Shown: one piece after another, positions 22,981 through 32,370 of the stretch
How the letters are laid out: every line of letters begins with the position of its first letter
Position numbering within the stretch: position 1 is the first letter of the stretch
Assembly: GCA_941918925.1 (NCBI GenBank)
Contig: OW799235.1
Span: forward strand, 22,111,201-22,175,200
Length of the DNA stretch: 64,000 nucleotides
Direction: 5' to 3'
Source: Phyto melanocephala
Taxonomy: Eukaryota > Arthropoda > Insecta > Diptera > Rhinophoridae
Made by a program: the position numbers and the translations under genes
The notes under the pieces: model-generated
What the model was told of the DNA's origin: nothing
Databases searched by the model: none
What the model saw: only the letters and a program-made list of their open reading frames with translations

Positions 22981-23593
22981 AAGTCTGAGCTTCTTGCATC
23001 CCAATTAAAAGAATTGAATTTGATGCAAAAGGACGTTAAGGTCTCGTACTTTCGAAATAGAGAAAAACATTTTTTTAGTTATTTCAGCAAAGAGTAAGGT
23101 TTGGTTATTTGTGATAATGCTGATGGACTTTTGCGACAACTGTGTTTCAGTCATAAATCTGAGGATTGCCGGCTTTTTATTGATTCATCCAAGATAAGTT
23201 TGAAAGCCGTTTTACTTCATAATGGCAACAAATTGCCATCGGTCCCACTCGCTTATGCAAGATATATGAAAGAAAACTATTGTAGCATGAAGATGATACT
23301 ACAAACAATTTTTATATTCCCATTACTCATTGAATGTGAAGATTTGAATGTCGTAGCAATGTTAAATAGATTGCAAAGTGGATATACTAAGTTTTTTTGC
23401 TTCTTATGTAAATGGGATAGCTACGCAAAAAAAAAAGCACTACAAGGTTAAAATTTGGCCGAAAAGAGTAAATTTTATTTCAGAAGAAAAAAATGTAGCA
23501 GAAGAGCCTTTAATTCAAATAGAAAAAATTCTTCTGCCTCCTCTTCACATAAAGCTAGGCCTAAACAAAAATTTATGGTTCAAATTGAGTTAG
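22981..23593 (+). pseudogene. transposon-like ORF relic of an unnamed arthropod family
   Basis: In one frame from 22981: SELLASQLKELNLMQKDVKV, a stop near 23095, then GLVICDNADGLL, CRLFIDSSKISLKAVLLHNG and GYTKFFCFLCKWDSYA. A frameshift at a 10-base A run (about 23427) leads to KHYKVKIWPKRVNF and ILLPPLHIKLGLNKN. From memory, the phrases RLFIDSSK..LKAVLLHNGN, CFLC.WDSRA and LPPLHIKLGL recur in repetitive uncharacterised proteins of many arthropods. That suggests a mobile-element protein whose enzymatic class I cannot state. It is dead here. Confidence 0.6.
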
Positions 23594-23689
23594 TCTGAAA
23601 TTGAGAAATATCAAATGAAATTCAGAAAAAAAACTTGACGTTTAGGTGAGGTTCATATTCCCCTTAATTTTATTCACCCTTTATAAATA

Positions 23690-24344
23690 ATATTTTAAAC
23701 TTCTTTAATTCATCTTATATAAATTTGCACAAAGATTTCTGAAGAATAAAGAACTGTATACTGCAGAGGCTACCTTGATATGTCTATTCGCAAATATAAG
23801 TTTGTTTTAAAAGTTATTTTAATGGTACAAAATGAACGTGACGAGCTCACCATAAAGCCCACTATTATACTATAGATAAAATAGTGGACTGAAATGTCAC
23901 GGTTGTTGCAGTCACCATAAAATATTATGATTTGAAAGTCCATGCAAAATAATTATTCTTTGTAATTATTAGTGTAATAAATTATTCAGTATATAAGAAA
24001 AACTAGTTTTCGAGTAATTCGAAAATCCACAGTTTTCAAAAAACCGGTTTAAGGTTTTTTCCAGTAAAACCGGTTTGAATAACCGTTGTTTGTTTTGTTA
24101 ATATAAAAATTTAAAAAAAAAATCTAGTTTTATATAGGTTATTTTTTATTCAAAATTGAGAAAAACTTAAAACAAATCAATCTATAAAATTAAATTCAAT
24201 TCATTAAATAAACTACTTAATACATAAGCAGTAAAACTTTATTGTCAAAAAACACTGTCTGAATAAACAAAGAAACAAATTGAGATTAATCAAATACACT
24301 TGATAAATGTGCATAGTTTGTTGAATTTCTTAAAATTATTTTTT
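23690..24344. other. orphan unit flank
   Basis: This block matches the far upstream flank of genes 1 and 2 (AGGCTACCTTGATATGTC, CGCAAATATAAGTTTG, the AACCGGTT cluster at 24035-24085) but has no adjacent defensin-like gene. It is probably the remnant of a lost or rearranged unit. Confidence 0.6.
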
Positions 24345-24480
24345 AAGAAAGAGTGCTATATCCGCCCTTGTCGAATCCGATAATACCCTTCACCATTATG
24401 TACGTAGGTATAGTAACCACATGACAGCTAAGCTAAGATTTCAGATTTGACCACCACCAGAAATCGCAGGAATATTGTAA
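24345..24480 (-). mobile_element. DINE-like type C 3' end fragment
   Basis: AAGAGTGCTATATCCGCC, CTTGTCGAATCCGATAATAC and CTTCACCATTATGTACGTAG match the type C terminus that ends each unit's upstream flank. Confidence 0.55.
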
Positions 24481-24615
24481 ATTCTTTTGAAACAAATGTT
24501 TGTGGGACTCTAATTAAGAAAAAGTTCAAAAATTGTTTCCTCCCGACCTATCGTTTCCTTTATATAGACTGGTCGATAAATCGACCATTAGTCAAAATTT
24601 ACCGTTTTTGATATA

Positions 24616-25537
24616 AAGGGTGTTTTTTTAAGCCCGATAGAACTTGAAATTGTAAAAAATAACACAAAAAATTAAATTGTAATCAAAATTTTTTTTTTTT
24701 CGAAAGATCAATACGTGACATTAACATTTGAAAATGATTTCGGGCATATGGGCACCGCGGCTGTTCTTGACGAAGCGCATTCTGGACGTCCAATTTTGGG
24801 CCACTTTTTCGAGCACTGCTGGCCGTATGTCACGAATAACACGAACAATGCTGGCCTCCAAGGCGTCAGTTGTTGCTGGTTTATCAGCATAAACCAGTGA
24901 CTTCACGTAGCCCCACAGGAAATAATCGAGAGGTGTCAAATCGCACGACCTTGGAGGCCAATTGACAGGTCCATTTCTCGAAATCAACTTATCGCCAAAT
25001 TTTGATTTCAATAAGTCGATGGTTGCGTTCGCCGTATGGCACGTAGCGCCATCCTGTTGAAACCACATCTCCTCCGGATCAATGTCATCCATATTTTCAA
25101 ACAAAAAATCATTGATCATGGTGCGGTAACGATCTCCATTGACCGTAACGCGAGCTCCGGCCTCATTTTTCAAGAAATAAGGTCCGATGATGCCACCAGC
25201 GTGAAAACCGCACCAAACGGTGCATTTTTCTGGATGTAATGGAGTCTGTAGGGTCTCTTGTGGATTGGTCTCGCTCCATATGCGGCAATTTTGCTTATTA
25301 ACAAACCCGTTAAGCCAAAAATGCGCCTCATCGCTGAACACAATTTTGCGATAAAACAACGGACGTCCAGAATGCGCTTCGTCAAGAACAGCCGCGGTGC
25401 CCATATGCCCGAAATCATTTTCAAATGTTAATGTCACGTATTGATCTTTCGAATAAAAAAAAATTTTTGATTACAATTTAATTTTTTGTGTTATTTTTTA
25501 CAATTTCAAGTTCTATCGGGCTTAAAAAAACACCCTT
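24616..25537 (-). mobile_element. rearranged mariner with about 176-bp inverted ends
   Basis: Flanked by TA (24614-24615 and 25538-25539). The arms 24616-24791 and 25361-25537 are reverse complements, far longer than normal mariner ends. The left arm is the true 3' end of the transposase gene. The right arm is an inverted copy of it that replaces the gene's 5' half. Both arms stop at the same 8-bp palindrome GGACGTCC. Confidence 0.85.
24721..25437 (-). pseudogene. chimeric mariner transposase, 5' half replaced (238 codons)
   Basis: The open frame is intact, but its first 26 codons (MTLTFENDFGHMG...HSGRP) are the antisense reading of the duplicated 3' end, so they are not transposase. Genuine sequence starts at LFYRKIVFSDEAHFWLNGF with the first catalytic Asp, continues to WFQQDGATCHT (second Asp), and after 41 residues reaches TPLDYFLWGY (third Asp), i.e. 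a DD41D-type centre as in rosa-like elements. It ends MRFVKNSRGAHMPEIIFKC. The DNA-binding N-terminus is absent, so activity is unlikely. Confidence 0.85.
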
Positions 25538-25559
25538 TATTTGATAAAAAAAATAAAAC

Positions 25560-26430
25560 ATTATCGTATCTAAGAAACTTTATTATGACTTCAGAACGGA
25601 AATCAATTTGTGACAAAGGATTTTTCTTTTGGATTTTTTGCTAACAAACAGTGCATTTTCCACGCATTGACCATTGCCTTACCAAGAACATTAATCCATA
25701 TTGGCCACCATCATTTCTTTCCTTTAACACATATGCGGTAATTGGTCACGGCGTTATCATGAAGGTCGACGCTACCCATACCATGATTATACTCCTGAAT
25801 CACTTTCGGTTGCGAAATAGTAATAATTTTCTTTTGCTTTTGACAATATCTTTAAAATTGATCATTGGTACTACTGTGGAGTTATTAGTAATTACATTGA
25901 CAACTGAATTGTCATTCCAGCGCACTAAAAATATTTCCTGTTAACTAACAAACAACTGGTCAAATTCTCCGCGCTGAGCACTTTTTAGAACCTTCAACGA
26001 GATGTTTGCCATTCTATTTTCTCGTACAGTACCAGTTGCATAAAATTTGCAGTCATTTAACAGGCACATAAGATGATTAGAGGAAAAAAGTTATAAAAAA
26101 AACAATGTTGCAATGGGGATCAGAAACGTTAGCTAGCAAATCTAAAACAGTTCTAGCGCCAACACCGATGTTTTTGTCGTGTGGTGTAGCTGAACCTGCG
26201 AATAAAATACTGTAGAATAAGTACCCACTTTCCGAGCACAAGCGCCATGACATAAATCCAAAACGGATTATTTTTCTTACAGGAGTGTCGCCCAAAGTAT
26301 GGAATCATCTGTTCATCAATTGAAATGATGTGGCTAAAAACTCCAAACATCATATACCTTTTATTTAGAGCATGAACAAGTGGACGAACTTTTGCAAAAC
26401 GATCTGATGTATCTAATACTATGTTCACAC
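25560..26430 (-). pseudogene. piggyBac transposase relic, C-terminal half
   Basis: From the high-coordinate end: SDRFAKVRPLVHALNKRYM, FGVFSHIISIDEQMIPYFGR, a frameshift, IIRFGFMSWRLCSESGYLF, then TGTVRENRMAN, LVRWNDNSVVNVITNNSTVV, GMGSVDLHDNAV, and WPIWINVLGKAMVNAWKMHC. These follow the order of piggyBac transposase (DDE_Tnp_1_7), including the GGVDLHD-like segment. Several frameshifts and stops are present. The fold-back mariner lies directly beyond its 3' end. The small plus-strand open frame at 25.65-25.94 kb is a shadow. Confidence 0.8.
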
Positions 26431-27047
26431 AGGCGCCTTTATTGACAATTTATAATATTATCGCAATTAAAGGCCTTATTGAGCTCAATATGCCATACTG
26501 AAAATTATTTTTAAATTGAGCAATATATACTTAATTGTTTCACTTATTGTCTAAAACTCGAAACACAACTCTTGAGAAGTATGTTCAGTGAGAAGAAAAT
26601 TCTATAGATGGCATTTCTAATGTCAAACAAATAAATATACAAAAAAAAAATTAAGAAAATGAAAAATTTTTGAAGAAAATTTAAAAAAAATTTAAAAAAA
26701 TTTGAGTAAATTCAAATACATACATATAAGTATATATATGTATAAGTATAATTGTAAATATATTTTATCAACAGGAAAAACACTGAAAAGAAGGCATTAT
26801 TTGATATGGTATAAATACATCGTATTTTACAGCTATCAAATGCTAATGGAGTAAGATAAATTGAGTATGTCTGAACACTTATTTTAATTGCTCAATCAAC
26901 ACTAAATTGAAACAATAAAAAATATCTGTCTGAACAGGGTATAAGCTATTATTATCTGCCAGATGAAAATACCTTTTAATTGTTCTAAACCGATTGCGGC
27001 TAATCGCCTGTTTGACCATTCAAACTCCCTCTGCTCTTAATTGTTTT
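26431..27047. other. intergenic, no gene seen
   Basis: AT-rich sequence with an A-rich stretch near 26640-26710 and nothing recognisable. Confidence 0.5.
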
Positions 27048-27278
27048 TGTTAAGTTTTCGTCTTGGTGAACTACCTTGACGAACCTTGGTGGCTAAACGA
27101 AACTAAATGGTAATTATCCTAGCGTATCACTTGAATTGGATTAATTAATTATTCTAAGAGTACAGCGAGGCAAACGAGCCTTGACTTTACATATAAATTT
27201 TTTCATATTTATTTTTACATAAATACACACATACAGACATAAATAGTTTCAATTACATTTTGTTTATTTTAATTAAAA

Positions 27279-29158
27279 CAAGTAAGAGCACTATATTCGG
27301 CTGTGCCGAATCTTTTATACCCACCACCAATTTTGTGTACATTTAAAGCACAATATTTATTATTTTGTTAATCGCTATTGAATAATATCTTTATAATAAA
27401 ATATGTATCACTTTCTTTGTAGAGGGTGGTTAAATTTTTTAGGGCCCATGTTGATGGTGAACTACACCTAGTCTTTAAATTTGTTTTCTGCATTTCACTT
27501 GACATTTCTCAATCTCAAACTTACTCAATTTGATCTGTAGAAAGATACGCAAATGAGCAACTGTTTAAAGTTATTCAGGTTTTTTTTATGAAAATGGGTG
27601 TTTAAATGCACTTCGTAATTCTTTTGATCAACATAATCATTCAAATTCATCCACAATCGGGAAAATTGTAAAAAATATTTAAATTTCTGCAAAACAGGTC
27701 TGTATAAAATGTTAGAAAATCTGTGAATGCCTTCTTATTTCGTTGAATAGGAAGCATGGTTGTTTTTTTCGATAGTGTGGCAAAAGAGCAGTCAACCTCG
27801 ACTCATCATCGTGCCCAACAATTGAGCATCAACATTGTCATTGAAAATTTGGACCATCAGATAGAGGAGTGGCGCCAAGGATGGGGGGGGGGGGGGGGCA
27901 TTTGGCCGATATTTTGTTAAATACATAATTGAACCGTACAAATATTAACATTACAAAAAGAAATAATAATAATTTCCTAAATAATTTGAATAATTCAACA
28001 TCAGCCCTTAAAATTTAACCACCCTTTATAACTTCGATATGCTACTAAAAGGCTTTTGTAAATGTAGTCTTTTAATGAACGTGGGCGTTATAGTAGGCGT
28101 GTTAAAGTTATTTTTACGAATGAGTACATTTTAGATGTTTCAATATAGCCTTTTATTATTCCAAAATCTTTATTAATAGAGAAATTATATGAATTTTAGG
28201 TAAAACGTTATATGGGAGGTGGGCGTAAAAGTGGGCGTGGCACCTTGATTTTTTTGTACAATAATGACACTGCCTAGGGGGATATACGTAGCAAATTTGA
28301 TCATCATACCTCTAATTTTGTCGGTTTTATGAGCTTTTAAATTTCATTAACGGTAGATAACGTGAAAAGTGGGCGTTATAGTAGGCGTGTCAAAGTTATT
28401 TTTGCGAATGAGTACATTTTAGATGTTTCAATATAGCCCTTTATAATTCCAAAATCTTTATTAATAGAGAAATTATATCAATTTTAGGTAAAACGTTATA
28501 TGGGAGGTGGGCGTAAAAGTGGGCGTGGTACATTGATTTTCCGTTAAAAAAAAGCCTTTCACCAAAAAGCAAAGTGTGCAAAATTTCAGAGTCGTACATC
28601 CAATTTTGTTGGTTTTATGACGTTTTTGTTTTTAAATATACCGAAAAATACACTGTGCGGTATAAATTTTCGTACATTTTGATCGATAACTCCTTTCCTA
28701 ATGATTAGATTTAGGTAATTTTTGGTGAGAGATATTGCTTTGACTCGAGAAATATATATTCGAAGTTTCATGACTGTACGTTAATCCATTTGGACACAAT
28801 ACCATTTTATTCGATGTTCGTAGGACACGGTTTTTTCGACCTACTCTTGCATTCCGAGCTATAACTCACTTCCTAATATTCCGATATAGCCCATTTTCAA
28901 TACCAAACAAACCTTGTCTATAAGAAAGATTCTGGCAAAATTTGAGCCTCCTAGCTTTTTCGGTGCGACCTCTATCGTGCTTTCAACAGACGGACAGACG
29001 GACAGACGGACAGACGGACGGACATAGCTAGATCGTCATCAAATCAAACCCTGATTCAGAATATATATACTTTATGGGGTCTAAAATGGATATTTCGATG
29101 TGTTACAAACGGAATGACAAAATGAATATACCCCCACCATTTTTTTGGTGGCGGGTAT
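27279..29158 (-). mobile_element. DINE-like repeat, type A, full-length, absent from unit 4
   Basis: Nearly identical to the 14.8-kb copy. The empty site in unit 4 (38150-38165, AAGTCAAAAAAAAATATAAA) fixes the ends as CAAGTAAG...GCGGGTAT between A residues, i.e. T and T in the element's own sense. This insertion is younger than the duplication of units 3 and 4, unless unit 4 lost it cleanly. Confidence 0.85.
27422..28026 (+). mobile_element. mariner passenger
   Basis: Same ends, TA flanks, position and relative orientation as at 14910, with a run of 16 G in the C-terminal remnant. Confidence 0.85.
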
Positions 29159-30393
29159 AAAAATATAAATCATTAGAATATATACAATAAATAAATGAAT
29201 AGGTAGGAAACGGTCACATAACCGAGCGCCTTATGGGTGGCATCCTCAAACAAATTTACCTGTAAAAAGCCTTGATCAAATGGAGGGAAGGAATTTAAAT
29301 AATAACTTACCTATTTAGATAGCTATACGAATCGAAATGAAATTTGACACGCAGATAGTAACCTAGGTCAATGCATCGGTTATACTTGATCCCGATAACT
29401 ACGCTGACAAATTAACGGGCACATGCTAGACTGTAATAAAATTGAAGCCTTTTGTTATGTAAAAAAACAAAGTCTATATATTACCTACATTTATGTATGT
29501 TCTTATTAGAACATAATCCTGCGGATTTGCAACTATATTTTATTATTCAGCCCAATCTTTAAATGATCGCAATCTCTTAAACTTATTTCTTATCTTATTC
29601 TTCTTCAAAAATTATATTTTTCAATTTAATTTTTCATTAAATATTTTTTAAGCTGACAGCTATTTTTTTGGGGTTTCGAAAAAAATCAATATCAGGTAAA
29701 AAGTTTATTAATGTCAAGTAAAAATATAATTCAACGTTTTAGTTTTATTGGTTGTTGGGTTTAAGCTGGTCTAAATGAATTTCACTGGTTCTTATGCCAG
29801 ATCATCAGTAAACCTTTACCCAAATTCTTGAAAATGTTTAAAGGGAATAGGGTAAACAGTTTAGGGTAAACAGAATAGGGTAAACAATTTAAAATGTTAT
29901 CAGTTATATTTTCAAATTCTTACTAACAAAATGAGAATTCAAAAATATAACAAAAAACTATAAAAAACTTTTTCAAAAACCCAACCAACAATTTTTCAAT
30001 TTTGCATTATTTTATTATTCTAATCCCTTAATAAAACTAAAATTTTGAAAATTATTGGGAGAATATCCTAAACAATTAGTAAATTTTTTATGTAAATATA
30101 ATTCAAATTTATAAATAAATCAATTAGTCAAATAATTAAAAAAAAAAATAACAAAAATTTTTTCTGTGCAAAGACAATATATATTTATTTCTACCTTGAG
30201 CTCAGTTTTATTATTCTATACGAAGAGATTAAATTTTTTATTTGTGATAATGGAAGAATAATCTGAAAAAGTAAGTTTTTATCCCAAAACCATTTATTTA
30301 TATATTATTATTTTAAATATGCATTTTTAGCTTTATGGTACATTTTTGTATTAATACATTAAACACGATTTTATACGCATAAAGGTAATAGCC
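29159..30393. other. unit 3 downstream flank with possible splice signals
   Basis: No complete gene. On the minus strand a TTTATTACAG acceptor (about 29435), an AATAG|GTAAGTTATT donor (about 29316) and a second GCTTTTTACAG acceptor (about 29263) outline a roughly 50-base, fly-sized intron. The second block reads VNLFEDATHKALGYVTVSYL, but the first block has stops. A triple GGGTAAACAG repeat lies near 29850-29890. A possible AATAAA poly(A) signal for gene 3 lies at 30293-30298 (minus). Confidence 0.4.
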
Positions 30394-30978
30394 TTACTTG
30401 TGACAAAGACAAACACCTGCGAAATTACAGAAACCAGACTTAAAGTTATGATGTCTACATTTAGATTTACAATACATGTTATTAAGTCCAGCAAAATTAA
30501 ACTTTAGCATTACGGTACAAACATTATTTAAGGCAATAATATGTGGTTCTTTACGTTCAACCTTTGGAGAATCAGTTGTATCCGATATGACAAAATTGCT
30601 GGATTTACTTTTGTTGATTATGTGGCGTTGGCACATACAAGTGTTTTTGGATATGAATTTACCAGTCTTGTATTTATGCCTTCTGCAATGAAAAATACAA
30701 CGGAAATGATTGTTTGTGGAAGTAGTGGTCGTTGAGCTGCAACCTTCTTGATTGTCACTGTTCGAACCAATATTTACTCCTAAAGTAATTGTAACAAATT
30801 CTTCTTGTCTGACCTCAGAAGTGTTATTAGTAACATCAGATACGACTGATCCTTCTACGAGATCCTTCTCTTTAAGGTGGGTCTCGTCGAGAGCGTAAAT
30901 ATCATTAAAGTCTACGGCTTGCACTAGACCAACAGCGAAAATCGCAAGGAATGACAACAATGTCCACAAGAAGATCAT
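30394..30978 (-). CDS. gene 3: two-domain defensin-like protein, domain 1 lacks Cys4 (194 aa)
   Basis: Signal peptide 1-21 (cut after VQA), acidic region with an NTS sequon at 52-54. Domain 1 has Cys at 80, 94, 98, 114 and 116; the fourth position is Phe108 (YKTGKF where genes 1 and 2 have YKTGQC). In insect defensins Cys1 pairs with Cys4, so Cys80 should be left unpaired. Domain 2 (154, 170, 174, 184, 190, 192) is complete, ending FCNFAGVCLCHK. TATA at 31059-31065 and a poly(A) signal at 30293-30298 bracket it, and it is intronless. Nearly identical to gene 4. Confidence 0.85.
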   Translation of the reverse strand: MIFLWTLLSFLAIFAVGLVQAVDFNDIYALDETHLKEKDLVEGSVVSDVTNNTSEVRQEEFVTITLGVNIGSNSDNQEGCSSTTTTSTNNHFRCIFHCRRHKYKTGKFISKNTCMCQRHIINKSKSSNFVISDTTDSPKVERKEPHIIALNNVCTVMLKFNFAGLNNMYCKSKCRHHNFKSGFCNFAGVCLCHK

Positions 30979-32370
30979 TTTTTAAAAGAAACAAAATGAG
31001 AACTATAGTCTATGACGTTAGATAGTTGAAAGTTTCTTGCTTAAAGTAATTTTACTGCATTTATACTAAAAGTTTTTGTTTATCTATGAATTAGTCTATA
31101 TTTGTCTTTTAAACAGTTCAAAATTTTTATTGTTTAAAAATACTGTTTATTAACTCGTGTATTAAACAATTGTTTCTAATATTCTTTTTGGGTATATTTG
31201 TTAAAAAAAAACTAAAAAAAAACTGGTTTTTTAATTGTTAATACATCCGAAGTGCTTGATATTGAAAACGATCTAAGTCAGAAGAGTGTTTTAGTTCATA
31301 ATGTATAAAAGTATATCATAAAAAATGACTTTCTAACATCGAATAAAAGGCACTTGCATCCAAACGTACATACGTAGAGTGATAAAATTTCAGAGGTATA
31401 TTTGTTTTAGGTCCATGTATTACGAAATGAGTTATAATTAAAAAAGTTAGTAAAAATTTTACCCTGCACAGTGTCTTTTTTAAGCTCGTTAAGAATCAAA
31501 ACGTCATAAATCCAACAGCATTAGATGTACCATTCTAAAATTTCGCTTACACATCTTTTGCTTAATGTCATTGTAATATTGGATAATGAAAGTAATGCAC
31601 CTACTTAAACGCCCAACTTTCATATAAGGAGTTTACTTTAATTTATATAATTTCTACTTACATGGAAACTGACTGAGATATATGCACACAAAAAAACTAC
31701 TTTGGTGGTTTTTCTAAGCAGATTATTTTACACTAACAAACAATTTGAATTTCTAGTCTTTTGAAATTCCTGTCAATTTTGAATAAAAAATAAACTAAAA
31801 AAAATATATATAATTAAAAAACATGGCATGAATACTTTCACTTTCACCTGCAATGTTAAGCATACTCACTATTATACTTGAGATAAATTGGTGGAATATA
31901 CGCGTGAGGCGCCCATATTATGTCCACTTACAACATGGACTGATATGTCATGGTTGCAGTCACCACAAAATATTATGATTTAAAAGTCCATGCGAAATAA
32001 ATATTCTTTGTAATTAGTAGTATAATAAACTATTCGGTATATAAAAAAACCCGGTTTTCGAATAATTCGAAAAACCGTAATTTTCAAAAACCGGTTTTCG
32101 ATTTTTTGCCAGTAAAGCCGGTTTGAATAACCGTTTTTAGTTTGTTTTGTTAATATAAAAATTAAAAAAACAAAACAAACAAATGTTATTTAGTTTATTA
32201 TCTATTAAAAATTGAGCACTTAAATACTTAACAAATACTTAAATACATTAACAGTAAAACTTTATTGTCAAAAACACACTGTATGAATAAACAAAAGAAC
32301 ATATTGAGATTAATCAAATAATCTTGATAAATGTGCATAGTTAATTGAATTTTCTAAAATAATATTTTAA
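30979..32370. other. unit 3 upstream flank
   Basis: No gene. Contains a cluster of ACCGGTTTT-type motifs at about 32046-32130 (AAACCCGGTTTTCGAATAAT, CAAAAACCGGTTTTCG, AAAGCCGGTTTGAATAACC). The block is shared with units 4 and 5. Confidence 0.7.
31059..31084 (-). promoter_or_regulatory. gene 3 TATA box and GATA site
   Basis: TAGTATAAATGCAG 81 bases before the ATG, with TAGATAAAC about 20 bases further upstream. Spacing is identical in genes 4 and 5. Confidence 0.65.

Larger units (their letters stand above)
27048..32370. repeat. array unit 3 (segmental duplicate of 37923-41397)
   Basis: From GTTAAGTTTTCGTCTTGG to the type C terminus, this segment is nearly identical to unit 4 except for the 1.9-kb DINE copy at 27279-29158. 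Both include gene, promoter, 3' end and about 1.4 kb of upstream flank. A marker TTATTAGAACATAATCCTGC lies at about 29500 and again in unit 4. Confidence 0.85.

Noticed and set aside
25651..25944. Plus-strand 97-codon open frame
   Set aside because: The opposite strand reads as piggyBac transposase with the GMGSVDLHD and WPIWINVLG segments; the plus frame is its shadow.
28586..28771. Identical 61-codon open frames at 16076-16261 and 28586-28771, with a near-identical one at 52779-52964
   Set aside because: They recur because the host repeats are nearly identical. Older copies of the repeat have the frame broken, and no domain is visible.
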